Source: Rhyzopertha dominica
Taxonomy: Eukaryota > Arthropoda > Insecta > Coleoptera > Bostrichidae
Length of the DNA: 64,000 bases
Reading direction: 5' to 3'
Assembly: GCA_025024175.1 (NCBI GenBank)
Contig: QCXZ01000053.1
Span: 11,532,001-11,596,000 of the forward strand
Position numbers and translations under genes: made by a program. Below the pieces are notes generated by a model. It saw only the letters and a program-made list of their open reading frames with translations. It searched no databases and was not told the DNA's origin. This document shows, piece after piece, positions 36,358-47,639 of the stretch (the stretch's first letter is position 1; each line of letters begins with the position of its first letter).

Positions 36358-37165
36358 AACAGAGACGACTATACTTATTGAATATTGAAACTGAACCCAA
36401 TTCTTTGAGCGTGAAGATGACACTATATTACATTTCTTTATATTAATCTTAAGAAAGTTGCTGTGGCGACATTCAACAAATCTGTCAATATTTGATTGCA
36501 GATTTTACTGTCGTTAAAATGTGTATACAGTATTTGCAATTTTCAGGTTGTCAGCATATAAATAAAATTTGCAATCAAAACAATCACTTACGTCATTAAT
36601 ATAAATGTTAAACAACAAAGGGCCTAAATTAGAGCCTTGCATCACACCACAAGTAGAGTTACAGTCCGTTTGTGTTCAACATCTTCCCTCGAGCATAGAC
36701 TTAAGTAACGAACCACAACGAGTCACACACACCCAAATAACTCGATTTATTCAACAAAATTCGGTGGTTAACAAGATCAGACGCTTTAGTTAGACGTCTA
36801 CCTGATGACGCCTGTCCAATGTAGTAGACACAAATTGGGTACATTCGCATAAGTTACCATTAGTAGGACCTGCCTTCCATAAATCCATGCTGTTCGTTTA
36901 TAGCGTGTTGCAAAAAATATCTGTATATTTATATTACAGTATCTGCAATTGGGCGCTAATTTGCTTTGTTAGATCTATCACTGCTTTTGAAGACAGGACA
37001 TATTCTCCTGCCTTCTGGAAAAGTTGATGCTTTAAGGATTAAACTGTAAATGTAACTTGATGGTACGGAAATGCTACTAATACAGTCCTTAACTAAGAAG
37101 CTACGATTTTTCTAAGGACCCATGGCGTCATGTTTCCCTTTATTCTTGTCGCAGTCCCATCACAT
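36358..37165 (-). pseudogene. LINE ORF2 reverse transcriptase fragment
   Basis: On the minus strand from about 37140 the pieces run in the order expected for a jockey/CR1-like reverse transcriptase. There is a long region with FPEGRRICPVFKSSDRSNKA (usual form FP--WK-A-V-PVFKKGDR), then EQHGFMEGRST, then KASDLVNHRILLNK. The motif B loop follows as GVMQGSNLGPLLFNIYINDV, then FYLYADNLKI (catalytic box YADD changed to YADN), and a post-catalytic segment INIKKCNIVSSSRSKN. Several frame changes and stops, plus the altered catalytic aspartate, show that it is dead. Confidence 0.8.
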
Positions 37166-37535
37166 CCTCAGTTGATGTAGTCAATTTGTGTAGAGACGTA
37201 GTCAAGGTGTTAAGGCGAATGTTAAAGTCAAATCTCGAAAATTACAACTTATTTGAAAAATTTAATGACATAATCTGACTGGAGACGACATTATTTTCTA
37301 CAACTTTGGTAGTATCACTGTTTATGTAAAAAAGATATCGCCACAATCCAATGTTTTTATTTGTTTTAATATCTAATAAGCCACGAACTTTTTAAAAATG
37401 TCATAAGATGCATTAATTTAGGCTCACAAAGTTGTAAATCTTTCCCCTATTTTACCCTCTATTTTTGAAATCCTCATCAGATAAACACCAAGAAAACTCA
37501 CCCTGTATTAAGTGCAAACTTAACCTCACATTACA

Positions 37536-37885
37536 ATTTGACTTGCAACAAACCCCGGAGAAACAATTTCATCACGACAGCAGCGGCGCGGCACAAAAAC
37601 GCGTCTTGCTTCATTAATGCAAACACACCAAGGCCAAAACCACAATCAGCGTAAATCGCCTCACCTGTTTCCTTTTGAGGTTGTTCTCGACCGGCAACGG
37701 TGCGAACGGTATCTTCCCCTCGTACTGTACCTACATATAGTCCCGATACTTCTCGAGCTGGTCGCCACTGATCCAAAGATAGGCCCTCCAGTTGGCCGGG
37801 GGTGCACACCCCCTTCGACTAGGCACTTGTGGAACACACACAACCAGCAACTAGGAGCAGAACGTGGTTTTGACCACAAGGAAAT
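37536..37885 (-). pseudogene. Partial duplicate of the Ski exon 1 end with its intron
   Basis: This matches about 41930-42500 in the same orientation. It retains intron sequence (the AGAAACAATTTCATCA block), the CAG|GTGAGG splice donor (37662-37672 region), and exon pieces encoding NNL-RK-, the F-P-P-E segment and SDQW/WRAY. Compared with the true exon it lacks several internal blocks, including most of the zinc-binding SAND-like region, and carries an about 9-base insertion in the intron part. Because intron sequence is included, it arose by DNA-level duplication, not by retrotransposition. It lies 4-5 kb downstream of the parent exon, inside the presumed intron 1. Confidence 0.85.
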
Positions 37886-40545
37886 TCTTATAAAATTTCA
37901 TATAATTCTTTGGATTTAAATTGAAATTCCTATGAAATTTCACGCAATTCGTGGATTATATTCAATCCTTCCAGTAATTCTAGTACCACCTTCTAACAAC
38001 CAGACAATTCTTGGCCAATTTCGCTCCTCTTCTTTATTTTTTTATTGATTGACTCAACAAGCGTACGATAAGCTTTTCTGCTATTCCCCGATATACCGCT
38101 GAGCAGGCTACGTCTACGCTGGGTTGGAGGGGTGATACGCTTGTTGCGCCCTCATAGCGCATATTACAGGAATTTTGGGATTGGAACACCCCTTCAGGGT
38201 GCATCCAACTGGCGCATACTTTCTTTATACGCCTATGTGTAACTTAGTTCGGCTAAATTATTATTGTTCTTTTTTGAGAGCTGCTGCCCTGGATTGTATA
38301 CAGGTTTAGGACTTCCTTATTTATTGTTTTCTTGTCTTTTGCGATTTCTGAAAATCGTTCAATTATATTTGATCTTGCTATGATTCACTCAACAGTTCCT
38401 AATTTAATATAGTTGCCGTTCATTTTCCACCCTTTTTCAGTATATGTTCTTCTGCTCTCCTTTGAATATGTCTCCAATATTTCTATTCCTTTTGTGACTG
38501 CCCTTCCCTGTAGAAGTTCTGTTATCTGTCTATTTTTGGTTTCTTTGACAGCTTTGGCCAACTTTGTACCATATTTCTTTCTGAGTTTCTTAGCTTTAGT
38601 ATATTTCTGAAGATGCTCCATTACGGCTTTTGTTCTTCTACAAGTGGCACTATAGCTGATGCCACCCTATGGGCGATTGTTGTCCCATTCGCTAATTTCA
38701 TTGTCAAAATATTTCGCAATCTATATAATGTATTCAATGAAGGCAATATGTTTCATACATTAGCCTGTCACAAAAGTAAAAACTTTTTTAAGTTATAATA
38801 CTTTTCTATAATTATATAAATCATTCCATGTTTTTTGTAGCTGTNCTAATTAGTATTTCAAGAAATTTTTTTCTTGTTAGAAAACTTTTCCAAAATTTTC
38901 GAATTGAATTTGGCTCATGGTAGTGCCTAAGCCATCGGCAATATCTTGATGTCCATTTATTTCATGACAGTATTATTTTGGAAGATAGTTTGAAATCAGA
39001 GACTGGTTTCTCACAAGTTTTCTTTAATCCTTTCTGATCTGCTATATTTTAGTGAAGACCATTTAGTGATGAGCTCGATTGTGAGCTGCGAGGAACTTTG
39101 TTTTACACTTTCTTTGAATGATGAACTTGAAGTTGGAATAGCATTTTTCAGTGTAATTCATGGTAAGATATTAAGTTAATTTTCATTTTGGTTAGAGTCT
39201 GCGTGAAGGAAAAACTATACTCACGGATTTAATCCGCTGATGGCTAAAAGCATCGGTATCTTGGTCAGTATCGAGATCTGTTGAAGAAGTTTGCTTTCCT
39301 TGGTCACATTAGTAGGTGCACGTAAATGCTTTCGTATAAAAAATGAGTGTAAAATCTTGTTCTGCTTTCGATATTTTAACAGGAGTTCCAAAAAAGCACG
39401 TTACTATACAAGACATTCGTTCAATGTCTGATTCAGAAATCGAAATTTTATGTTATGCAAACTTTATGGATATGTTTGTTTTCGCTTATTAGACTAATAG
39501 TGAGCATTTTCAAGGTCCATTCTTGAGGGGGTATTTCTTCACGCTCGGTGAAGACTTCGCAGAAATGTTTCACTATCTTGCGAAGTGCTGATGTTCCCTT
39601 CCACAGTACCTTCGTATCCAACATTTTTAAAATGCATGTAAACAACTTCTTATCTGACTTTGTTTTGGTATCTTCTGCATCGGTTATTGTGTATGTATTT
39701 TATGGTGTAATGCGTTTGTTTTTGAAGTTATCCCTTACAAGCAACAGCATTGTTGATTGTAAAAATAATAGACATTTGTAGATGCAATTAAGTTTAATGT
39801 ATTTATTCCAGTACCGTCCCGGATGCATCTCATCTGATTATTAGGATCATTATTTATTATTTTCCGGACTTCCCTGGTAACCTGAGCAGGTAGGTAATTA
39901 AAATTAAGGTTTTTTTTTGTTTTTAGACTTTTCGTATTGGGCATTCTACCTGTGCTTTGAATAAAAAAACCTAATGAAACCCAGTGAAAAGCAATGGCGT
40001 ACTTTCCTCGTAATTCAATGTAAGTAATTTATAATTTCTGCCGCGTGTTCACAAAACTTCCTCAATGGTAAACCCTTAGGTTAATAAGTAGACTGGGGGT
40101 TGAAAAAGCAAGAAAATTAGTATGTATTTTCGTTCACGTATTATACAGAGGAGTAAAATTAAGTGATTTAATGTCTAGTCGCGAATCTAGCTAAGCAACA
40201 AACAACCTGGGGTTGTTTTGCAACTATTTTAAGTGGGTCGCACGTGAATGTCTGTCGTTTGATTTCCATTTTTGTGTGTATTTATACAGTGTATTCCAAG
40301 TAGGTATTGTTAATGAATTTATAGATAATTTCGTGAATTTTACAATGTAATTCTCTACAAAAAAAGCATATAAATATTCAATTTTAAATTTAACTGGAAT
40401 TATTTAGAATACTTCATTTCAAAATAGCAAAACAGGCGTAATGTACTTGCATTTTACTCAAAGTCACTTTAGATGTTAAATAATTACTACCCCTGTTAAG
40501 TATGCGTTGTTTTAAAGTACCTCTGATGATTTGCTGACAATGCTG
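37886..40545. other. Stretch with no recognised gene
   Basis: A 78-codon lysine-rich frame on the minus strand (38385-38621, MEHLQKYTKAKKLRKKYG) is not recognised. Its codons are contiguous and the neighbouring DNA to 38040 also reads openly in places, so it could be part of an unknown mobile element. The rest is AT-rich. Confidence 0.35.
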
Positions 40546-40559
40546 AAGTTTGCATAACT

Positions 40560-41470
40560 TACACTGTGAATCCTGCATCATTTTTTTTCTTTATGTCGCG
40601 CTGATTAAACATAAATTGAATATAATATTGGTAAACACTGTATTACCTTCTTTAAAGCTTCTAGACCCCGGTAAAATAATCTCAGACATCACATATATTT
40701 TGTTTTTTATTGATATGCTGGGCCAACTTAATTGCCAGTGTTGTGTTTATGCTGACGACTTGAAAATAGTCACTTGTATACCATACGTAGAAAAAGGTTG
40801 TCACTTGTTACAATACGATTTAAATAGGTTTAGTGATTGTGACTCAAAATAACTTCTAAAAAATGTAAAACGCTACGTTTTTCGAGAAAAATTACTAACA
40901 TAGAATACAAATATATAACAAAATACTGAAATCGACAAAGTTTATCAAATTAGGGACTTAGGTGTGATTGTGGTGTTAACTTTTGTGCCCCCCAAAAATC
41001 ATGATATTCGCTATGGAACGCATACAGCGCAAATCGTGGTTATTATCCTTAGAGGCAATACCCTACTAGTAATTTGTTGTATGAATTTAATATATGTCCT
41101 CTTAAGATACAGCGTCAGCTAGCTTGTATTGTGTTTCTATACAAATTAATTCACAATCATAGGTATATCGTGCGCTAGTTTGTTAAGTCAGTTACGTTTT
41201 CTTTCAATCACGTACCACCTATAATTTTTATTCCCCACTGAACAACATGTCTAGATATTACAACTTAGGTAATTTCATCTGATGTGTGATATATTCGAAC
41301 CTAATTTAAACATTTTTGTAAATCGATGCATAAATATCCTTAAAGGCACTTAGTAGCTATAATTTTGAGCTTACTTTTTATATGTTTGCATGTTTATAAC
41401 CTGTATCTCATGTATTTTCATCTTATTGTTATTGTAAAATATGAACACTATTATTATTATTATTATTACC
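40560..41470 (+). pseudogene. LINE ORF2 3' part with (ATT)n tail
   Basis: 40640-40760 contains LDPGKIISDITYILFFIDML (decayed palm region), then CQCCVYADDLKIVTCI with the catalytic YADD intact at 40748-40759, then LQYDLNRFSDC. Downstream, with frame changes, there are YQIRDLGVI and LTFVPPKNHDI (the DLGV motif), then a C-terminal part with CIVFLYKLIHN. The sequence ends in an ATT run at 41450-41467, the usual 3' tail of such elements. This is a jockey/CR1-like non-LTR retrotransposon, 5'-truncated and broken by stops. Confidence 0.75.
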
Positions 41471-41497
41471 ATTGCTTTGGTATATAAGCAAAACCAG

Positions 41498-41620
41498 TTC
41501 TATGCCGTGTTGTCTACACTAGACCTAAACTGCACTGATGAGCTGTAATGACAGCGAAATAGTACTATCTGCAGTTGGTTGAGGTGTAGACAGCACAGCA
41601 TAGACATGCATTTTAATTAT
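41498..41620 (+). ncRNA. Hammerhead ribozyme, type I, canonical core (copy A)
   Basis: Core CTGATGA is at 41535-41541. Stem II pairs GCTGT (41542-41546) with ACAGC (41551-41555) around AATG. GAAA is at 41556-41559. Stem III pairs ATAG (41559-41562) with CTAT (41565-41568) around TA. The cleavage base is C at 41569, in an ATC triplet. Stem I pairs AACTGCA (41528-41534) with TGCAGTT (41570-41576), and after a small interruption is extended by about 25 further bases on both sides (GTCTACAC / GTGTAGAC and beyond). All invariant hammerhead positions are met. It starts 30 bases after the LINE (ATT)n tail. Sister copies are at 52.5 and 56.3 kb. Confidence 0.85.
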
Positions 41621-42042
41621 TAAATTAAATTTAAATTTATATATTCAAATACATTGCTACTCGGCCGCGATATGACACTTTCTGCGACAAACTAACATTC
41701 AGCTGACTGGACGCCGATACGTTGATTTTAATTGCGAATAGTATACACTTGTTAGTTAGTATCTTGTTTTTGCAATTAATAATAGCTGAATAAGCTATTT
41801 ATTTTTCATTCAATAAATTGTGATCACAAAGCGGCCATTAAAAGTATATATCCAAATCTCAGATTTCTATACAAGGATTCGAAGTGCTTAGTTTTTAAAT
41901 AAAAGGCTATTTGACCTGCAATCGGTGCAACTTGGCACAAACCCGGGAGAAACAATTTCATCATGACAGCAGCGGCGCGGTACAAAAACGCGTCTTGCAA
42001 ACACACCAAGGCCAAAACCACAATCAGCGTAAATCGCCTCAC

Positions 42043-42903
42043 CTGTTTCCTTTTGAGGTTGTTCTCGACCGGCAACGGTGCGAACGGTATCTTCCCCTCG
42101 TACTGTTCCTGCATCTCGTCCAGATACTTCTCGAACTGCTCCTTCTCCAGCTGGTCGTCACTGATCCTCAGGTAGGCCCTCCAGTTGGCCGAATCGAAGC
42201 CCCAATGCACCGTTCTGTTCTCGCCCTCGCCGTCGGTGTGACACACGAAGTTCTGGGGCGAAAACCACCCGTGGCAGTCCGTGCACTCGATGCACGCGGC
42301 ACCCTTCGACGTGTACAGTTCGGGGGTGCACACCCCCCTCGCCTTGCCGAAGCACTTGTGGTACACACTAAAGCACAGCGCGTTCTTGTGCGGCCGCATC
42401 GCCATCGCGGCCTGCTGGTGCAGCATGGCGCTGCATAAGCGTTCAGCGTCCGTCTTCGTGATCAACCCGCAGCTGGGCGCGGACCGCGGGAGGATCCCGT
42501 GGTTCTTGAGCACGTTGAGCTGCTCGGGGGTGCAGCGCGAGCAGTAGATCTGCAGGCGGTCGCACTCGTGGTTGATCTGGATGAGGGAGAAGTCCTGAAG
42601 CACCGAGTTCAACACCTGGGGCAGGCACAGCCGTTTCTCCCCGCCGACCACAAAGCACGATATCCCTTCGCCCTCGAGGATGGTCTCGCTGCGTTCGCTG
42701 CAGCTCGTGTCCGGGGCGGCCAGTATCGGCAGCTGCTGGATGGGCAGCGGCGCTGGATGCAAGAACTCGCAGTCATCCTTGGGATCCGGCGANGCCGTCT
42801 CGCTCTTCGGGACGACCAGAGAAAGGCCGGGACCCTGCAGGCTCTTGGTCGCGCTGTGCTGGTAGTTCTTCAGTACGCATTTCAGGTGTGGAGTCACTTC
42901 CAT
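42043..42903 (-). CDS. Ski: Ski/Sno family corepressor, first coding exon
   Basis: This encodes 287 residues of a Ski/SnoN-type nuclear corepressor that binds SMAD complexes and represses TGF-beta/BMP target genes. Residues about 72-165 form the Ski/Sno/Dac (DHD) domain (ISCFVVGGEKRLCLPQVLNS, then RCTPEQLNVLKNHGILP). Residues about 178-250 form the SAND-like SMAD4-binding domain (FSVYHKCFGKARG, then CIECTDCHGWFSPQNFVCH, whose Cys/His are likely zinc ligands, then HWGFDSANWRAYLRI). Start: ATG 42903 has a strong context (GCCATGG) and begins MEVTPHLK; an upstream in-frame ATG at 42951 is weaker. The exon ends at 42043 with CAG|GTGAGG, phase 0. One ambiguous base (42793) gives one unknown residue. 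Later exons, including the coiled coil of Ski proteins, are not seen in the window. Confidence 0.93.
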
Positions 42904-43550
42904 GGCTGTCTCCTCAACGCGGCATCTCTCACACATTAAAACTTCACACACTTCACTTCCTGGTCGCTCGCGAAACCGACCGCGACCGACGTCTACCTAA
43001 ACATGTCTGCCGCGAAAGCCGACGATCGTCTAGTCTGCGCTGGCAGACTGGGCCATTGCGCAGACTCGCGTGCGGCACTCGCGAAACACCATTTTTCCGA
43101 CGGTTTTCTCGCAATAAAAACACCGGGATGGTCGACGTATTCCTACTGTTAGGGACAGAGTCGAATTTCCGTCACCCAGTGTGCAGATTTTACTGCGAAA
43201 AGTCGATTTCGCGAGGTGGCAATCGCCGTGCAGACGTTCGGCTGGAAAGTCTAGCCAGCTGTCTCGTCCCGCGCCCCGTCTAGGTGGGGGTCATGTGACC
43301 GACCTTCCCGTCAAAATAGCCGACATGCCAGCGCTCTAGAGAGGGACGAGCGGGAGGCGGATGAGTTTTCTCTGTCGGGGTCCGCACGTGCAATGCTCTC
43401 CGCGAAAGAGACTGCGGTTTCGTTGCGCTCTCGTCTACAATGTCCACGAAAAGACGTAAACAGTGCGAAGACACGGCCGGCGCAGCCTCCTGGAAATCGC
43501 AAGAATGGGGACCACTTCGAAATTCTAATGCAGCACTGAACCTTGAAAAG
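42904..43550 (-). promoter_or_regulatory. Probable Ski 5' UTR and CpG-rich promoter region
   Basis: The stretch upstream of the Ski start is far richer in GC and CpG than the rest of the window (CGCGACCGACG, TCGTCCCGCGCCCCGTC). It has open frames on both strands only because of its base composition. No TATA box is evident. Together with the exon it forms the main GC island of the window, as expected for a broadly used developmental promoter. The exact transcription start cannot be fixed by eye. Confidence 0.5.
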
Positions 43551-45610
43551 TGAACGAAGCCTCTCAAAAAAAGTGGTTCAGCTTAAATTGTAACGCGATT
43601 ATGTAATTAGCCCCCCAGATCAAGTTCAAATTAGATATATAATTAACTAACAAGAAACCAAATGAATTCATTATCGTGTGTTAGATATTTTAACGGCATC
43701 ATAATGCAATTATACATTAGCGATAACCTATAATCATAGTAGATTTGGAGGGCTAAACGCACAGCAACGGAATTAGCATTAGATCAATAGATGATGTCAA
43801 AGTCCATTAAATATTATTTAGGAACTAGGTGCTTGGTTATTTATTATAACAACTTGATATAAGAAGTATTTAAAAACAAAAGTAATACCTAATAGTGTTA
43901 ATAATAACCATTTGACACGAAATCGGTACCCATTTAATATAGCTGCCTATATGAGATTACTATATTATAGAACCTATTATACATACCTTGGGAAAGGATA
44001 GGACCGGTAATTTTAAGTAAACAAGTTTATGTAAACATATCCCCTTAAACGCTTGGTTTCAAAGGGTTGACGGAAAAATCACATTTTCAAAAGAAATCTC
44101 AGGAATTCATCAATCTATAAACTTCAGATTTGGCAAATCGTCTTATTAGTATTTAAGGGCGGTTATTTGACAGTTTTTGTCCAAAAGGGGTACATTGTAG
44201 CTACTTCTTTTTTTATCCATAACTTTTCGTTTTTTCCCATTTTACTAGTATATTTAAATTTACACGATCTTCTTCTAAAAAAAAGTTGACCAAAAGTACG
44301 AGCTGCTAGCGTCATCCGTTTTCGATATATTCAAAATTTTGTAGTTTGTAGTGAAAACATACTAAAAATAAAAATCTTACATGCTTATTCGGTAATAACG
44401 GACAAAAACACAACAAAAACATCAAAGTAAGAATGGAAATCCTTAATCGTTACAATACTAATTAACGTCTTTATTTATTTATTTATTAAATCAAGTTCTT
44501 TCCAGTATAACGCATTACACTTCTAAGTTCAAATGTACTTTAATTTCATTGCATTACGTTTCATTAACACAACTGGACGCGATTATGCAGAAAACAATCA
44601 ACCCACAAGAGCTTCAAATTGAAACCAAGCTCAGAAAATTGATCTAATAGTCATATATTTTTCATTGCAGTAGACTGCATTTGCCCTCTGAATATATTGA
44701 GGTAATGAGACAATGTCAAAGCAAATCCTTTTGTATTAACCGAAACAAAACCTCTATGATTTTTGAGCACCCTCATTAATTTTCAGTTATAATGTCACAA
44801 GAGAGTGAGAATAAATTGAAAATAATTCGACGGAACTTCGAGAACTGTTCGAGAATAAAAGTTCCGGAAAATAATTTTCTAATTTATTTTCACTCTCTTG
44901 TGGTATTAGATAGATTATTTTTGGACATAACAAGCAGAAACACTGTTTCAATATTATTCATCGAGTGAAGATGTATTAAATCTTGTTCCACTCATTTTTA
45001 GTAGAGTTTGATAACAGACGTCAAGCTAACAATTTTTGTTGCCATGGAAAACCTACCTTAAGTTATTCCAGCGAGAATTTGCTCTTGTGAAAATTCCCAC
45101 TATAATAGTGTTTTGATTCGTTAAAAAGGACATAATTGACCGAAATTGAATTTTTTGATTGGTTTTTAGAAAGGTCACAAAATAGTCAGAAAAAAAATCA
45201 TGGTTGTGGTGTGGTTGTTTTTTCAGATAAAACATATTTTAAAAGGTGCCCATATTTGCTACCTGTAATGTATTTTTGTGAATACCAGATTGATTAAAAA
45301 AACTAATAGTTCGAAATTAATAGTGCATATGAAATCCCACAATTAAGGATAAACAGTTCTTACAAATAAAAAATGGATTAATTCGCTACTAAAAAACGAT
45401 GCACAGCATATTTTCAGTCAAAACTATCTAATAGTAATATATTTTTAATTGCAAAAGACTGTATTTGCTCTCTGAATATATGGAGTCTTTTGTAATTTGT
45501 ACTGATGATGTTCTTAAAAAAAAAGATGAACCATTTCTGCTTAGTGTTTAACACAATTCCTCTAATGCATCTGAACAAAAGATTGACATTCAAACGATAG
45601 AAGAGAGGAA
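43551..45610. other. Upstream non-coding stretch with a hairpin and a direct repeat
   Basis: 44786-44902 folds into an about 30-base imperfect hairpin (arms starting CACAAGAGAGTGA and ending TCACTCTCTTGTG), possibly a small MITE. An about 60-base direct repeat occurs at 44643-44702 and 45427-45485 (TCTAATAGT-ATATATTTTT, then CTCTGAATATAT). No gene is recognised. Confidence 0.5.
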
Positions 45611-45611
45611 A

Positions 45612-46802
45612 AAATATTTGTAGGTAGAGAATTTCAGGTCTGAAATTCGAATCTTAGGAGTCACCGCCAAAACGCTTCTATCCAAGGTTATTCAACTCGT
45701 GACGTCAAGTGTCATGTAAACATTACCGAGGAGAGTGCTGTTTAATGGTGTAGTATCATTCTTGTATTGGAAAAGCTTTTGTGTGGTGTTTATTAAAAGG
45801 ATGGTTTAAGACGTCGCACCAAAAAGTGATTTGTTTAGTTTTACAAGCATCTATTATGTATGGAAAACAAAACAAGTGTTGTTTTGTACATGGTTATAAA
45901 AATACTTCAGTCAGTACAGCTAAAAAAATTTTTGTAGCCGTTCCTTGAGATTATCAACGTATGAAAAAGTTGTTTAAGGCCCCTAGACGTGATATGCCGA
46001 AATCGCAAAGTTTGCTTTTTCTTTGTGACGATCATCTTAATTCTTACTGTAAATTTTATTATTCTTTTTGGGGTTATAAATGTTTACCATTCAGTTTCCA
46101 TTTTGTTATAGCTTGAAGAGAATATAAAAAATTATATGCGTTTTAAGTTGATAGAGGGAAATGTTATAATAAAGAACGACGTTGTCCCCCATATATTCGA
46201 CTGTTAGCCAGACTGAAAATAAATGGAAATTTATATTTATTCTGACCTCTAAAGTAAATGTCAAGTTTGGGGTACATTTTTGATTCTTACATTTTTATAT
46301 TTACAAATAGTATGTTTCCAATAACCCACTGTGATCAAATTATCAATGCTACGTTAATTTGATAAAAAGTTCACTTATGCTGTTGCTTTTACGTTCCTCA
46401 TCTCCGTCACCTTGCACCGCTCGTCGCTGTACACAAATTCCATAACAATGAACATGCCTTCAGAAGTCATAACTCTTAAGTATTTCACTTTTTCTTGGCG
46501 TATTTTAATTCGCTTGTCACAAAATGAATGCATACAACAAACTGATAAATTGGCATGTTGAGGCTGACGGGTGACGCGCTGACCCCAGATGTAAACAAGC
46601 GGCCATTTACAAGACACCTGACGTCACGGTCAATATGTTCGTGTTTTGGCGGTTCCTTTAAATATTCACATTTTTAATATTAAAAATACACCTTGCGATC
46701 AATTTTTTCGAATTTATAAGCTGTCACAGCTGTTTTGTGGATTAGATGCTACCTATTAATATGTAATATAATAAAATATAAATACATGGCAACTACCCAA
46801 TT
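45612..46802 (+). mobile_element. THAP-type DNA transposon copy 2, left end lost
   Basis: This is collinear with 34690-35888 from the GTAGGTAGAG block to the right end (TACCCAATT at 46794-46802). The first about 80 bases, with the left inverted repeat, are missing. The THAP frame at 45858-46050 reads CFVHGYKNTS, ANKIF-type AKKIFVAVP, then a TGA, then QRMKKLFKAPRRDMPKSQS and CDDHLN. The second zinc cysteine is again Tyr. The opposite strand carries an 80-codon frame (46375-46617) that is also found in copy 3 and, shifted, in copy 1. Confidence 0.8.
46375..46617 (-). CDS. Small antisense frame shared by THAP elements, unknown
   Basis: The frame has no recognised family. Its C-terminal half (FCDKRIKIRQEKVKYL, then MTSEGMFIVMEFVYSDERCK, ending VKATA) is preserved at 55284-55429 on the plus strand in copy 3. 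It is disrupted by a small deletion near 35570 in copy 1. It runs opposite to the THAP exon, near the far end of the element. It may be a remnant of a second transposon-encoded product or of captured host sequence, or it may be open by chance. Its partial preservation in young copies does not prove coding. Confidence 0.3.
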   Translation of the reverse strand: MSCKWPLVYIWGQRVTRQPQHANLSVCCMHSFCDKRIKIRQEKVKYLRVMTSEGMFIVMEFVYSDERCKVTEMRNVKATA

Positions 46803-47315
46803 ATAATAGATGACATTTTTATTCTGACTGAGCTATAGCCCAATGGCAAGCCAGTCGCTCCCAAAAAACTCACAAATCCTAAGTGATGCATCTTATTCCT
46901 TTAGAATGTCAAGATTTCTAATAAATTTTACAAGTATATCATAAATTGAAGAAGATGCCAACATATAGATATAACATAACTGCTCTTGATTACAAAGTTG
47001 AAAATTTGTCATAAAGCTTTTTAAAAAACTTTTCACTATCGTTAATTTTGAAGAATACACAATGCAGAAAGCTATCAATCCCAACCCAACCCCTCTAAAT
47101 GCTATTTTTTCAAATTTTCAGAGTTTTAAAAACAATTTGTTTTACCAACTAAAAATTAATACTAACTGTAGATATTTAAGTGTAAAGAAACATTACTTAA
47201 ACCAGTTGCAAAATAATATAATGTTGAAATGTGAAAGGTAGTCGGACTGACTATTACGAATTAGGGCACTAGAAGGTTATGGGAATAGCAGTCACCAATA
47301 AAGAAAAAAACTCTT
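46803..47315. other. Non-coding stretch with a tRNA-like A box
   Basis: 46830-46865 (GAGCTATAGCCCAATGGCAAG) resembles the A-box region of tRNA-derived SINEs, but no B box follows at the proper spacing. Nothing else is recognised. Confidence 0.35.
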
Positions 47316-47317
47316 TT

Positions 47318-47372
47318 CAATTTAGCCAAGCTTTCGGAATGATTTTATTCCTTCTTCAGGGCGCTAAAAGAT
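47318..47372 (-). ncRNA. Hammerhead ribozyme-like motif of PLE 3
   Basis: On the minus strand: core CTGAAGA (47359-47353), one unpaired A, stem II GGAAT pairing with ATTCC around AAAATC, then GAAA (47335-47332). A loopless AGCT stem III follows, then U at the cleavage site. Stem I pairs GGCTAAA with TTTAGC(G)CC, seven pairs with one bulged G. It lies 3' of the GIY-YIG coding region of PLE 3 on the same strand, in the same relative place as in PLE 1 and PLE 2. Its core is intact. Confidence 0.7.
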
Positions 47373-47639
47373 TACACAACAAAAGGATACATCGTAGAAA
47401 CCTAACTTAAAAAAACACTGAGTCGAGGTGAATATTAAATAGATATCTTCACCCAAATACATGGTCCTTAAATAAATTGCAGCATATGAAAAATTCACAA
47501 CACGCTAAAAATTAATAGTTATAACAAAATGGTTCCATACATGTGTTCTTACAGAAGAACAAAGTGACAATTAATTGACAACGATCAAAAAAGTAACGCT
47601 GCCAAACCACATACAAAAAAATAATTGAAAATTATTTGA

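Noticed and set aside
41911..42939. Long plus-strand frames opposite the Ski exon
   Set aside because: They are antisense shadows of a GC-rich coding exon, with no domain and no splice or start context.
42888..43567. Open frames upstream of the Ski start
   Set aside because: Open because of high GC content. They have no recognisable domain and fit the 5' UTR/promoter region better.
45498..45535. CTGATGATGTTC followed by GATGAACC as a hammerhead
   Set aside because: A stem II-like pairing is possible but no GAAA follows it, and stems I and III are missing.
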